This document shows positions 16,411 to 24,201 of a stretch of DNA of 64,000 nucleotides, one piece after another (position 1 is the stretch's first letter; every line of letters starts with the position of its first letter). The notes beneath the pieces were generated by a model. It was not told where the DNA came from. It made no database searches and saw only the letters and a list, made by a program, of their open reading frames with translations. A program made the position numbers and the translations under genes. Origin of the DNA: DASZBX01 sp035943635 (lineage in GTDB: Bacteria; Actinomycetota; Actinomycetes; Streptomycetales; Catenulisporaceae); contig DASZBX010000057.1 of assembly GCA_035943635.1 (NCBI GenBank), positions 71,756-135,755 on the forward strand, read 5' to 3'.

Positions 16411-17697
16411 GCTGGCCGGGACGTGAACGGCCAGCAGGGCGGTGTCGTCGCTCATCTGGCCGTCGGTGTGTTCCCGGACGGACAGGCAGATGCGGTCGAG
16501 CGTCTGCGCGGCGCTGAGCTCCGCGCAGGAGGCCAGCACCTCGTGCAGGCGCTCCTCGCCGTAGACCGGTCGCAGCTCGGCCGGGCCGTGGGCGCGGCGG
16601 GCCTCGGTGACCCCGTCGCTGAACAGCAGCAGCGTGTCGCCGGGCTCGAGCCGGAAGCGGACGTCGCTCAGGTCGACCTCGGTGGCCAGGCCGAGCAGCA
16701 TGCCCAGCCGTCCGACCTCCTGCACCCGGCCGTCCGCGCGGCGCACCAGCGGCAGCGGGTGCCCGCCGGCGCTGATCCGGCCGGCCAGGCCGCCGGACGG
16801 CGTCATGCGGAAGGTCGCGTAGACCGCGGTCAGGAAACGCCGGTGCTTGACCTGCTGGGTGATCAGCGCGGTGTTGAGCCGGCCGAGCACCACGGCCGGG
16901 GACTGGTGCCGGGTGGCCTCGGCGCGCAGGGTGTAGCGGGCCAGGGCGGTGATCTTCGCGGCGCGCACGCCCTTGCCGCACACGTCGCCGAGCACCACGC
17001 CCCAAGTGTCGTTGCGCAGCGCGAACAGGTCGTAGAAGTCACCGGACACCTCCGCGCCCCCGGACGGCAGGTAGGCGGCGGACGCGTCCAGCCCGGGTAT
17101 CTCCGGCAGGGTCTCGGGCAGCAGCGACTCCTGCAGCACGCGCACCTGCCGGGTCGCCGCGCGCAGGCTCTGGCGCAGGCCGATCTCCGTGGTCACCGAC
17201 CTGGCCAGGATGCCCAGGCCCTGGATCTGCTCCTCGGTCCAGCGGTGCGGGTGGTCGTTGAGCACGCACAGGCCGCCGAGGATCTCCCCGTCCGGGGAGT
17301 GGATCGGGTACCCGGCCCAGGCGCCGATGGCCAGGCTGGAGACCCCGGCCAGGCCGCTGACCCGCGGGTCGGCGGCGGTGTCGTCGATGATCAGCGGCTT
17401 GCCGGTGGCGATCAGCAGCTGGCAGGGGCTGTCCGGCAGGTCCAGGCAGCGCGGCCCGTCCCCGCCCAGGCCCGGGCCGACCGCGCTGAGCCAGTACGAG
17501 CGGCGCTCGTCGATCACCGTGATGAACGCCCGCTGCCCGCCGGCCACCGCGGCCGCGAGCCGGGCCAGGTCGTCGAAACCGTCCTCCGGGCCGGCGTCGA
17601 GCAGCCCGGACGCGTACACCGCGGCCAGTCGGCGCGGGGCCAGCACTTCGGGGGCGATGCCCCCGGCTCCGGGCCGGGGTACCTCGGGTTCGGACAT
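16408..17697 (-). CDS. GAF-domain SpoIIE/PP2C-type phosphatase
   Basis: A 429-residue cytoplasmic protein. Residues ~30-180 form a GAF sensory domain (ITVIDERRSYWLSAVG, GKPLIIDDTAADPRV). Residues ~200-427 form a SpoIIE phosphatase with the metal motifs SGDFYD, LGDVCGKG and LFSDGVTEAR. Such enzymes dephosphorylate STAS anti-sigma antagonists and release stress sigma factors; a STAS gene at 20198 and another at 60512 are possible partners. ATG 17697 has GGAGCGG upstream and a good promoter at 17748-17776. Its TAG stop is formed with the end of the MITE-like element. Confidence 0.88.
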   Translation of the reverse strand: MSEPEVPRPGAGGIAPEVLAPRRLAAVYASGLLDAGPEDGFDDLARLAAAVAGGQRAFITVIDERRSYWLSAVGPGLGGDGPRCLDLPDSPCQLLIATGKPLIIDDTAADPRVSGLAGVSSLAIGAWAGYPIHSPDGEILGGLCVLNDHPHRWTEEQIQGLGILARSVTTEIGLRQSLRAATRQVRVLQESLLPETLPEIPGLDASAAYLPSGGAEVSGDFYDLFALRNDTWGVVLGDVCGKGVRAAKITALARYTLRAEATRHQSPAVVLGRLNTALITQQVKHRRFLTAVYATFRMTPSGGLAGRISAGGHPLPLVRRADGRVQEVGRLGMLLGLATEVDLSDVRFRLEPGDTLLLFSDGVTEARRAHGPAELRPVYGEERLHEVLASCAELSAAQTLDRICLSVREHTDGQMSDDTALLAVHVPAS

Positions 17698-17747
17698 GTG
17701 GGGGCCGCTCCAGTTCGCCGCCGGTCTGGTGGCCGCGGCACTACCTC

Positions 17748-17776
17748 AGATTACGGACCCCGGCCCGGTCCAACAA
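17748..17776 (-). promoter_or_regulatory. Vegetative-type promoter of the phosphatase gene
   Basis: On the minus strand TTGTTG (17776-17771), a 17-bp spacer and TAATCT (17753-17748) fit the primary sigma consensus. Transcription would start near 17741, giving a leader of about 44 nt. Confidence 0.55.
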
Positions 17777-17825
17777 GCGGGGCAAATCAGACCGGGCCCG
17801 GGACCTGGCGACGCCGCCGCGACGC

Positions 17826-17872
17826 CGGGCCGACGCCGGTTCGACGTCGGCCCGGCCGCCGCGGCGGCCGGG
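17826..17872 (-). terminator. Tandem hairpins after the GH130 gene
   Basis: Two perfect stems overlap slightly: 17851-17859 with 17864-17872 (9 bp, 4-nt loop) and 17826-17835 with 17845-17854 (10 bp, 9-nt loop). They begin 19 bases beyond the GH130 stop codon on the minus strand. No T-run follows. Confidence 0.55.
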
Positions 17873-17890
17873 TGGTGAGTCAGCGGTGAC

Positions 17891-19588
17891 TCAGCTGGTG
17901 ATGGCGATGTCGTCGACATAGCCGCGGTAACCGCCGCTGCCGCCGGGCTCGTCGAAGCCGAGGTCGATCCGGGAGATGGTCTTGCCGGACACCTTGGCGC
18001 CGATGGTGGACGTCACGTGGTCCCACTGGTCCAGCGGCAGATGGCCGCATTGGGAGGCCGGATGCAGGCGGTTGCCGTTCTCGTCGACCGCCCCCGAGTT
18101 CCGCAGGGCCGTGCCGTCGGTGAAGATCAGATCCAGGGCCACGCAACTGCTGGTGCCACCGGTCACCCCGGTACGGCTGGAGCTCTGTGGATAGATCCAG
18201 TAGGAGAGCGTCGTGCCGGAGCTGACCGTGATCGGTGAGGCGGACAAGTCGAAGACCTGTGTATACGCGTAGTCGGTCGCGGCGCCGTTGGCGGATCCCG
18301 AGTACATCAGCGATTCGGTGCCGGTGTGCGCGGTCTCGGCCCGCAGGCTGGTTTCGGGGGCGGTCAGACTGTATCCGGGGAAGCCGCCGACGTTCGCCGT
18401 CCCTCCGCTGGATGCCGCGCTGGTATCGACCTGGTCCACCCAGTCGGGCAATCGTTGACCGGTTTCGAAGCTGGTCGAACTGAAGGGCGCCTCCGGGGCG
18501 GAGCGCAGCTGCGCGGTCGCGAGGGCGACGACCGTGTCACCGGCGCCGTAGTACATGTACCACTGGCCGTTGTAGTACGTGATCGAGTTCATGAACACGC
18601 AGTTCTTGGTCTGGCCGTTGAGTTCGTAGGACGTGGTCGGGCTGAGTGTGGCGTCGGTGAGCTGGCCGATCTGCTGCGTCAGATTCGAGCCGGAGAATTC
18701 GACCTCGCTGATGCCGTAGTACCACTTGCCCTGCGCCATCAGCGTCCCGGACACGAACATCAGCACATTGTTGTTGGCCGGCGCGCCCTTGACGGTCTGG
18801 TAGTCGGTCACCGTCACGCAGATCTCATAAGGCTGATAGTTCGAGGGGAAGTGCAGGTTGATCGACGCGTTGCCCGACCAGTGGATCATGTCGGTCGAGT
18901 AGGTGATGCCCTCGCCGCCGTGCGACTGCTCGCCGAAGTACATGACGTATTTACCGTTGACCAGGACCGGCGTGTCGGACGGGTCGGTCAGCACGGCGGC
19001 GTCCTTGTTGTCGGTCACCACCGGGCCGAGCTGGGTCCAGTGCACCAGGTCGGTCGACGTGGCCTCGTCGATGTCGACGCTCCCGCCGGCCACGCCGGTG
19101 AAGAAGCTGTAGTAGGTGCCGTCGAGCTCGTACAGCCGCGGGTCCTCGATCCCGCCGGTCTCACTCGGCAGGGTGCCGCTGATCACCGGGTTGCTCGCGG
19201 AGCGGGTGAACGTGGTGCCGTTGGTGCTGGTCGCGTATCCGACGGCTGAGACTCCCTTGGAGTCCTGGCCCCGGTAGAGCATCTGGAAGGTGCCGTTGCG
19301 CACCACCACGCCGGGGTTGAACACGTCGTTGGACTCGAAACCGGTGCCCTGCGCGGTGAGCAGCGGGTTCTGCGCGGCCCGGGTGAACGGGCCGATCGCC
19401 CAGTTCGGCAGGTTCGAGGAGGTGTAGTCGGCCTGGGCCGGGCCGGCCGTGACGACCACCGCGGCGATCAGCCCGGCGGCGGCCAGGGCGAAGGCGACCA
19501 GGCCGCGAAGGAGGGTGCCCAGAAGGCTGGGCCGGGGGCGCCGGGCGGGTGGCGGGGTACCCCGCGGGGTGAGTCGTGAGAGGTGCAT
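17891..19588 (-). CDS. Secreted GH130-like glycosidase with C-terminal jelly-roll
   Basis: A 565-residue exported protein. A twin-segment signal ends at AQA-DY (51-54). Residues ~60-370 form a five-bladed propeller resembling GH130 mannoside phosphorylases/mannosidases, with the family motif GGIEDPRLYELDGTYY (IEDPR 147-151). Residues ~385-565 form a separate beta-sandwich, probably carbohydrate binding. GH130 acts on beta-mannosides; a secreted member is more likely a hydrolase than a phosphorylase. ATG 19588 follows TAGGAGAACGG. Its promoter carries the palindrome GACAACGTTGTC that also precedes the GH92 mannosidase, supporting mannoside breakdown. GH43/GH32-like propellers are the alternative. 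Confidence 0.75.
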   Translation of the reverse strand: MHLSRLTPRGTPPPARRPRPSLLGTLLRGLVAFALAAAGLIAAVVVTAGPAQADYTSSNLPNWAIGPFTRAAQNPLLTAQGTGFESNDVFNPGVVVRNGTFQMLYRGQDSKGVSAVGYATSTNGTTFTRSASNPVISGTLPSETGGIEDPRLYELDGTYYSFFTGVAGGSVDIDEATSTDLVHWTQLGPVVTDNKDAAVLTDPSDTPVLVNGKYVMYFGEQSHGGEGITYSTDMIHWSGNASINLHFPSNYQPYEICVTVTDYQTVKGAPANNNVLMFVSGTLMAQGKWYYGISEVEFSGSNLTQQIGQLTDATLSPTTSYELNGQTKNCVFMNSITYYNGQWYMYYGAGDTVVALATAQLRSAPEAPFSSTSFETGQRLPDWVDQVDTSAASSGGTANVGGFPGYSLTAPETSLRAETAHTGTESLMYSGSANGAATDYAYTQVFDLSASPITVSSGTTLSYWIYPQSSSRTGVTGGTSSCVALDLIFTDGTALRNSGAVDENGNRLHPASQCGHLPLDQWDHVTSTIGAKVSGKTISRIDLGFDEPGGSGGYRGYVDDIAITS

Positions 19589-19700
19589 GGAGCCGTTCTC
19601 CTATCTCGAGGACGAGATGAGGTCGATGCGGCGGCGATGCGTCGGTGGCGGAGCCTTCGGGCCGGGATCGACGGACGTGGGCGCGCGACCAGGGCTGAAT

Positions 19701-19712
19701 GACAACGTTGTC
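19701..19712. promoter_or_regulatory. Operator GACAACGTTGTC upstream of GH130
   Basis: A perfect 12-bp palindrome with central CG, the form of LacI-family operators. It lies ~16 bp downstream of the -10 box of the GH130 promoter. An identical copy is found at 30745-30756. Confidence 0.6.
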
Positions 19713-19728
19713 GCACTCCTGTATCCGG

Positions 19729-19757
19729 ATACTGGCACCGCGCACGGAGGTCGTCAA
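19729..19757 (-). promoter_or_regulatory. Promoter of the GH130 gene
   Basis: TTGACG (19757-19752), a 17-bp spacer and CAGTAT (19734-19729) on the minus strand. The overlapping palindrome GTATCCGGATAC (19721-19732) covers the -10 box and the predicted start site and could bind a second regulator. Confidence 0.45.
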
Positions 19758-19790
19758 TCATCGACGGTACGACGAGTTCGAAGGTTTCCT

Positions 19791-19815
19791 GATTGGGCGT
19801 CGGCGACTTGGGTAC
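19791..19815 (+). promoter_or_regulatory. SigB-type stress promoter of the GlsB gene
   Basis: GATT (19791-19794), a 15-bp spacer and GGGTAC (19810-19815) fit the actinobacterial SigB pattern GNNT-N14-16-GGGTAY. It would give a leader of about 90 nt before ATG 19914. Confidence 0.45.
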
Positions 19816-19913
19816 CCGGAAGAGCCAACGTATCGCCGCAAGACCCACCAAGCAGGACTATGCCGCTAAAAGTGGCAGAGGCCTACGAAACGACCACTAG
19901 CTCAGGAGTAGAC

Positions 19914-20186
19914 ATGGGCATCATCGCCTGGATCGTCCTCGGAATCATCGTCGGCGCGATCGCCGAGCACCTGATCAGCGGCCGTGAATCGCACGGCATC
20001 ATCATCACCTGCCTGATCGGTGTCGTCGGCGCCGTGCTCGGCGGCTGGCTGGCCACCAAGCTCTTCCACATCCACAGCCTGCAGGGCTTCTTCAACATCT
20101 CGACCTGGATCACCGCGATAGTCGGGGCGGTCGTCCTGCTGGGCGCCCTGCACCTGGTCGAAGGCAACCGCAGCGTCCGTCGGTGA
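19914..20186 (+). CDS. GlsB/YeaQ/YmgE-family stress membrane protein
   Basis: A 90-residue protein made of three membrane segments (about 3-22, 28-48, 62-84) with the family's glycine-rich G-x-x-G-x-A pattern (IVLGIIVGAIAEHLISG, GVVGAVLGGWLATKLF). GlsB/transglycosylase-associated proteins are general-stress membrane proteins of unknown mechanism. ATG 19914 follows CAGGAGTAGAC. A SigB-like promoter upstream fits the stress role. Confidence 0.88.
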   Translation: MGIIAWIVLGIIVGAIAEHLISGRESHGIIITCLIGVVGAVLGGWLATKLFHIHSLQGFFNISTWITAIVGAVVLLGALHLVEGNRSVRR

Positions 20187-20197
20187 CCCGGGGGGCA

Positions 20198-20536
20198 CTA
20201 CCCGGCGAGCGCGGCGGACATGTCGTCGTAGATCTCGATCAGGTCTTCAGTGCCGCTGAGCTCGAACACCCGCCGCACCGCGGGCTGGGGCGCCGCCAGT
20301 CTGAACCTGGCGCCCTCGTCCGCGGCGCGGGCGACTGCGTGCAGCAGGATCCGCAGTCCGGTGGAATCCATGAACACCAGGTCCGACGCGTCCAGCACGA
20401 CCAGGGCGCCCGGGCTGATCAACGGGGCCAGCCGGGCCAGGAAGCCGTCGCCCTCGGGCAGGTCGAGTTCTCCGCTGATGGCCACGACGAAGCGTGCCGG
20501 AGCGTGCTCACGGACGTCGACGGAGAATCTGTCCAC
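20198..20536 (-). CDS. STAS-domain anti-sigma factor antagonist
   Basis: A 112-residue single STAS domain (SpoIIAA/RsbV type). The segment VVLDASDLVFMDSTGLRILL carries the serine of the DS-[TS]-G motif that is phosphorylated by anti-sigma kinases and dephosphorylated by SpoIIE phosphatases. The closing DLIEIYDDMSAAL is typical of these proteins. Start GTG 20536 has AAGG at good spacing. It is convergent with the GlsB gene and divergent from the response regulator. A SpoIIE phosphatase at 16408 is a plausible partner. Confidence 0.88.
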   Translation of the reverse strand: MDRFSVDVREHAPARFVVAISGELDLPEGDGFLARLAPLISPGALVVLDASDLVFMDSTGLRILLHAVARAADEGARFRLAAPQPAVRRVFELSGTEDLIEIYDDMSAALAG

Positions 20537-20581
20537 CTCAGCGCACCTTCTTCGTCTTCGCGTCCTCACGTGGCCGCGTTC

Positions 20582-20598
20582 ACCGCTACTGTAGCGGT
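20582..20598. promoter_or_regulatory. 17-bp palindrome between STAS and response-regulator genes
   Basis: ACCGCTAC-T-GTAGCGGT is a perfect inverted repeat with 8-bp arms, 46 bases upstream of the STAS start and in the 280-bp divergent region. A TACAAT -10-like box for the response regulator is at 20730-20735. Confidence 0.4.
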
Positions 20599-20816
20599 CG
20601 GCTCAACCAGAACCTAGCGTCCATTCCCGTCCCACGGATCCCGTGGGTGTTCGCCGCGGACCGTGCGCCGGTCCGCCGCCTGCGCGGGGCAGGCGCGAGC
20701 CGCCCTGTACGCGCCGCGGCCCGGCCGCCTACAATGGCTTGCCAGCCCCACAACCCAGGGCGGCTCGCCCGCAGCTCACCCTGTCGGCCGCACCTCTCCC
20801 TACCGGAGGCCCGACG

Positions 20817-21299
20817 ATGAACCGCGCAGCCCGAGACCCGTTCGCCCGCCCCGCACACGCCGCCACCGGCCCGCTCGGCGCCCCCGGCGCCCGCACGATC
20901 CTGCTGGTGGAGGACGACGAGGCCGACGCGCTGCTGATCCGCGAGGCGCTGGACCAGGCCGGCTGCGAACGCACCGTGACCCAGGTCGGCGACGGGATCG
21001 AGGCGCTGGCCCACCTGCGCGACCCGGCCCGGCCCCGGCCGGATCTGATCGTGCTGGACCTGAACATGCCGCGGATGGGCGGCCGGGAGCTGCTGGGCAT
21101 CCTGAAGGCGGACGAGTCGCTGCGGCTGGTGCCCACGGTCGTGCTGACCTCCTCCAAGGCCCCGGACGACATCGCCGCCGCCTACGCCCGGCACGCCAAC
21201 GCCTTCGTGACCAAGCCGATCGACCTCGAGGACTTCAACGTGGCCGTGCGCGGCATCGACGCGTTCTTCCTGGACATCGCCAGCGGCGTCGAGTCGTAG
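20817..21299 (+). CDS. Stand-alone receiver-domain response regulator (Rcp1/CheY-like)
   Basis: A 160-residue protein consisting of a receiver domain after a ~25-residue leader. Acidic residues VEDDEAD, the phospho-acceptor aspartate in LIVLDLNMPRMGG, the threonine of VVLTSSK and the lysine in FVTKPID are all present. It lacks an output domain, like the Rcp1 class that pairs with phytochrome-type or CHASE3 histidine kinases. ATG 20817 follows CCGGAGGCC. The CHASE3 kinase gene starts 84 bp downstream on the same strand, so the two probably form a phosphorelay pair. Confidence 0.88.
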   Translation: MNRAARDPFARPAHAATGPLGAPGARTILLVEDDEADALLIREALDQAGCERTVTQVGDGIEALAHLRDPARPRPDLIVLDLNMPRMGGRELLGILKADESLRLVPTVVLTSSKAPDDIAAAYARHANAFVTKPIDLEDFNVAVRGIDAFFLDIASGVES

Positions 21300-21382
21300 C
21301 CGTCACCGCAGGTGCCTTTAGGCTGTGCCCGAATAAGTAGGCGCCGTCGCCCGACATGCGCTTGGGTTGGACGGAGGATGCA

Positions 21383-23062
21383 GTGTCAGCAGGTGTGGTG
21401 GCCGGACCGGTCCGGCGGTCCGCGCGGCCGAGGGCCGAGGCCGTGAGCGTGGACGTGCGCCGGCGCCGAGGCCCGGGCGGCCGCCGCGGGTGGACGACGC
21501 GCACCTGGCTGACGGTCGGCATGTGCGTCGCGCTGACCGTGCTGCTGGCGCTCAGCGCGTTGGCGGTGTGGCTGTTCGTGCACAACACCCGGATCAGCGA
21601 CCAGCTGATCGGCCGCAGCTTCCCGGCCCAGATCGCGGCCTCGCGGCTGGAGACGGCGATGGTCAACCAGGAGACCGGGATCCGCGGCTACGGCCTGACC
21701 GGCCAGACCGATTTCCTCCAGCCGTACCAGACGGGCCTGACCGACGAGCAGCAGTCGATCGCGACCCTGCGCCCGCTGATCGGCGACGACCCGCAGGCGC
21801 AGGCCGACCTGGCGCTCGTCCTGGCCCGGATCCACACCTGGCAGACCGACACCGCCGACCCGATCGCGGCCTGGCCGCCCGGCAAGCCCTCGCCGCTGGC
21901 CGCCCAGGAGGCGGACGCGGGCAAGAACCAGTTCGACGCACTGCGCGGTGCGATGACCGCCCAGCAGCAGAACCTCAAGGCGGCCGGCGCCGCGGACGAG
22001 GCGGCGATCCAGCAGACCAGGCACCTGCGGACGTGGGTGTTCAGCGGGATCGGCCTGGTGATCCTGGCCATGTGCGCCCTGGTGTTCGTCGGGCTGCGGC
22101 GCGGGATCACCCGGCCGTTGGAACTGCTCTCGCGGGATGTGCGGAAGGTGGCCGACGGCGCGTTCGACCACCCGGTCACGGCGTACGGCCCGGCGGACCT
22201 GCGGGCGCTGAGCGAGGACGTCGAGGCCATGCGCACAAAGCTGGCGACCAGCCTGGCCGAGAGCGCACAGTCCCGCGTGTTGTTGGCGAACCAGGCAGAT
22301 GATCTGCGGCGATCGAACAACGAGCTGGAACAGTTCGCGTATGTCGCCTCGCATGACTTGCAGGAGCCGCTGCGTAAGGTGGCCAGCTTTTGCCAGTTGC
22401 TTCAGCGGCGGTATGGCGGGCAGCTTGATGAGCGGGCTGATCAGTACATCAAGTTTGCTGTTGATGGTGCGCATCGGATGCAGACGTTGATCAATGATCT
22501 GCTGGCTTTCTCGCGGGTCGGGCGGGTGCTGGCGTCACATCAGACGGTCGATCTGGAGGCGACGCTGGCCGGGGTGGTCGACGGGTTGAGCGTGGCGATC
22601 GAGGAGTCCGGGGCTGTCATCACGCATGATCCGTTGCCGCAGGTTGAGGGGGAGCCTGGGCAGTTGGACATGCTGTTGCACAACCTGATCGGTAATGCGG
22701 TGAAGTTCAGGCGGCCGGGGGAGCACCCGCATGTGCATGTCGAGGCCGTGCGGGACGGCGCGATGTGGCGGCTGGCCGTCAGCGACGACGGGATCGGGAT
22801 CGAGCCTGAGTATGGTGAGAAGATCTTCGTCATCTTCCAGCGGCTGCACAGCCGGGAGGCTTATCCCGGGACCGGGATCGGGCTGGCCATGTGTAAGAAG
22901 ATCGTCGAGTTCCATGGCGGGACTATCGCCGTCGACCCCGACCATGCGCCTGGTACGCGATTCGTGTTCACGCTGCCGGCTGAGCAGGGCGAGACGGAAT
23001 CGGAGGGCGTGGTCGGGGACGACGGCGTGGGCTTGGGCGAGGCGGGTCCGGTAGCCGGCTAG
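21383..23062 (+). CDS. CHASE3-HAMP sensor histidine kinase
   Basis: A 559-residue membrane kinase. Two membrane segments (about 42-65 and 216-238) flank a periplasmic CHASE3 sensor. A HAMP linker follows, then a dimerisation domain with H324 in YVASHDLQEPLRKV and an ATPase domain (LIGNAVKF, DDGIGIEPEYGEKIF, GTGIGLAMCKKIVE). The HDLQEPLR box groups it with phytochrome-like kinases that signal to Rcp1-type regulators such as the upstream gene. GTG 21383 is chosen for GGAGG five bases upstream. It ends tail to tail with mycosin: both stops lie in the same CTAG. Confidence 0.88.
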   Translation: MSAGVVAGPVRRSARPRAEAVSVDVRRRRGPGGRRGWTTRTWLTVGMCVALTVLLALSALAVWLFVHNTRISDQLIGRSFPAQIAASRLETAMVNQETGIRGYGLTGQTDFLQPYQTGLTDEQQSIATLRPLIGDDPQAQADLALVLARIHTWQTDTADPIAAWPPGKPSPLAAQEADAGKNQFDALRGAMTAQQQNLKAAGAADEAAIQQTRHLRTWVFSGIGLVILAMCALVFVGLRRGITRPLELLSRDVRKVADGAFDHPVTAYGPADLRALSEDVEAMRTKLATSLAESAQSRVLLANQADDLRRSNNELEQFAYVASHDLQEPLRKVASFCQLLQRRYGGQLDERADQYIKFAVDGAHRMQTLINDLLAFSRVGRVLASHQTVDLEATLAGVVDGLSVAIEESGAVITHDPLPQVEGEPGQLDMLLHNLIGNAVKFRRPGEHPHVHVEAVRDGAMWRLAVSDDGIGIEPEYGEKIFVIFQRLHSREAYPGTGIGLAMCKKIVEFHGGTIAVDPDHAPGTRFVFTLPAEQGETESEGVVGDDGVGLGEAGPVAG

Positions 23063-24201
23063 GGGCGATCGGCCTGGCGGCGGGTCCGGAGGACCAGGAC
23101 GATGATGATCAAGACGAGTGCGACCGCGGCGATTGCGAAGTAGAGGCCGGTGTTCGAGGACCCGCTGGTTGTCCCGGGGTCTTGGGCGACGGTGGGTGCG
23201 GAGGGGCCGTTGCGCGGCTGGGTGGTCGGGGCGGCTTTGGGCAGGAGCGGGTTCGCGGTCTGGGCGGGCTCGGCTGCCTGGAGGGCGGCCAAGGGGTTGA
23301 CGACGCCGTAGCCGTAGCTGTCGGAACGTTGCCCGGCGGACTGGCCCGGGCCCGGCTTGGCCGTGGTGATCAGGTCGCTGATCACCTGGCCGGCCGTCCA
23401 GGTCGGGTGGAGGGAACGGATCAGCGCGGCCGCGGCGGAGACGTAGGCGGTCGAGATCGAGGTGCCATTGCTCGGTCCGGTTAGGCCGGTCTCATTTTCC
23501 ACGTCGACGCTCACGCCCGGAGCCGTAAGACTCACCTGCGAGCCAGTGTTCGAATCCGGCCACACGGCGCCGCTCTGGTCAGTTGCGCCGACTGCGACGA
23601 CACCGGGATAGGCCGCGGGGTAATCCACCTGAGCCGTCCCGTCGTTGCCGCTCCCCGCGATCACGACGATGTTGGCGCTCTCTGCCGCAGCGATCGCGGC
23701 GGCGATGGTCGGATAAGGCGTGGTGCTGATCTTCTGGGAGAAGTTGATCACCTGGACATGGTTGGCGACGGCGAAGTCGATCGCCGCGACGACCGAGGCC
23801 GGAAACAGAATCTGGCCGGTCGTGTCCTTGACCGGCAAGATTTTCGCACCGGGTGCCAGGCCGCTCAGGCTCGTACCGTCGCCGGCGATGAGGGCTGCGA
23901 TGCCGGTACCGTGGCCGTCCAGATCGGACTGGCCGTTTCCTGAACTGGACGAACTGGTGGAGAAGTCTGCGCCGGGAAGCAGCGCGCTGGACAGATCGGG
24001 GACAGACTGCACGCCCGAGTCGATGACTGCGACGGTGACCCCGGTGCCCGTACTGATGGCGGAGACCTGACTCGACTGGAGGTAAGTCAGAGCCCATTGG
24101 CTGCTCTGGGCCTGTGCGGAAGGAGCAATGATCAGGGACATGCCCAGGACCGTCGCCGCTGTCAGTATCGCCACGGCGGTTCGAGGGTAGTGATGGGTCA
24201 C
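23059..24201 (-). CDS. mycP: Mycosin (type VII secretion-associated subtilisin protease)
   Basis: A 380-residue S8 protease with a signal peptide (residues 1-32, ending AQAQ), catalytic D61 (VIDSGV), H97 (DGHGTG) and S248 (NGTSISTAY), then a Pro/Ser-rich stalk and a C-terminal membrane anchor (~350-372) followed by RRQADRP. This order is that of mycosins, which stabilise and process ESX systems at the outer face of the membrane. GTG 24201 is chosen because it overlaps the upstream stop as GTGA, so the gene is translationally coupled to the PPE-like gene. GTSIS replaces the common GTSMA after the nucleophile. The last three bases overlap the histidine kinase stop. Confidence 0.88.
   Translation of the reverse strand: MTHHYPRTAVAILTAATVLGMSLIIAPSAQAQSSQWALTYLQSSQVSAISTGTGVTVAVIDSGVQSVPDLSSALLPGADFSTSSSSSGNGQSDLDGHGTGIAALIAGDGTSLSGLAPGAKILPVKDTTGQILFPASVVAAIDFAVANHVQVINFSQKISTTPYPTIAAAIAAAESANIVVIAGSGNDGTAQVDYPAAYPGVVAVGATDQSGAVWPDSNTGSQVSLTAPGVSVDVENETGLTGPSNGTSISTAYVSAAAALIRSLHPTWTAGQVISDLITTAKPGPGQSAGQRSDSYGYGVVNPLAALQAAEPAQTANPLLPKAAPTTQPRNGPSAPTVAQDPGTTSGSSNTGLYFAIAAVALVLIIIVLVLRTRRQADRP

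Noticed and set aside
16200..16411. Short frames inside the MITE-like element
   Set aside because: They exist on both strands because the ends are inverted repeats; no ribosome site or transposase motif.
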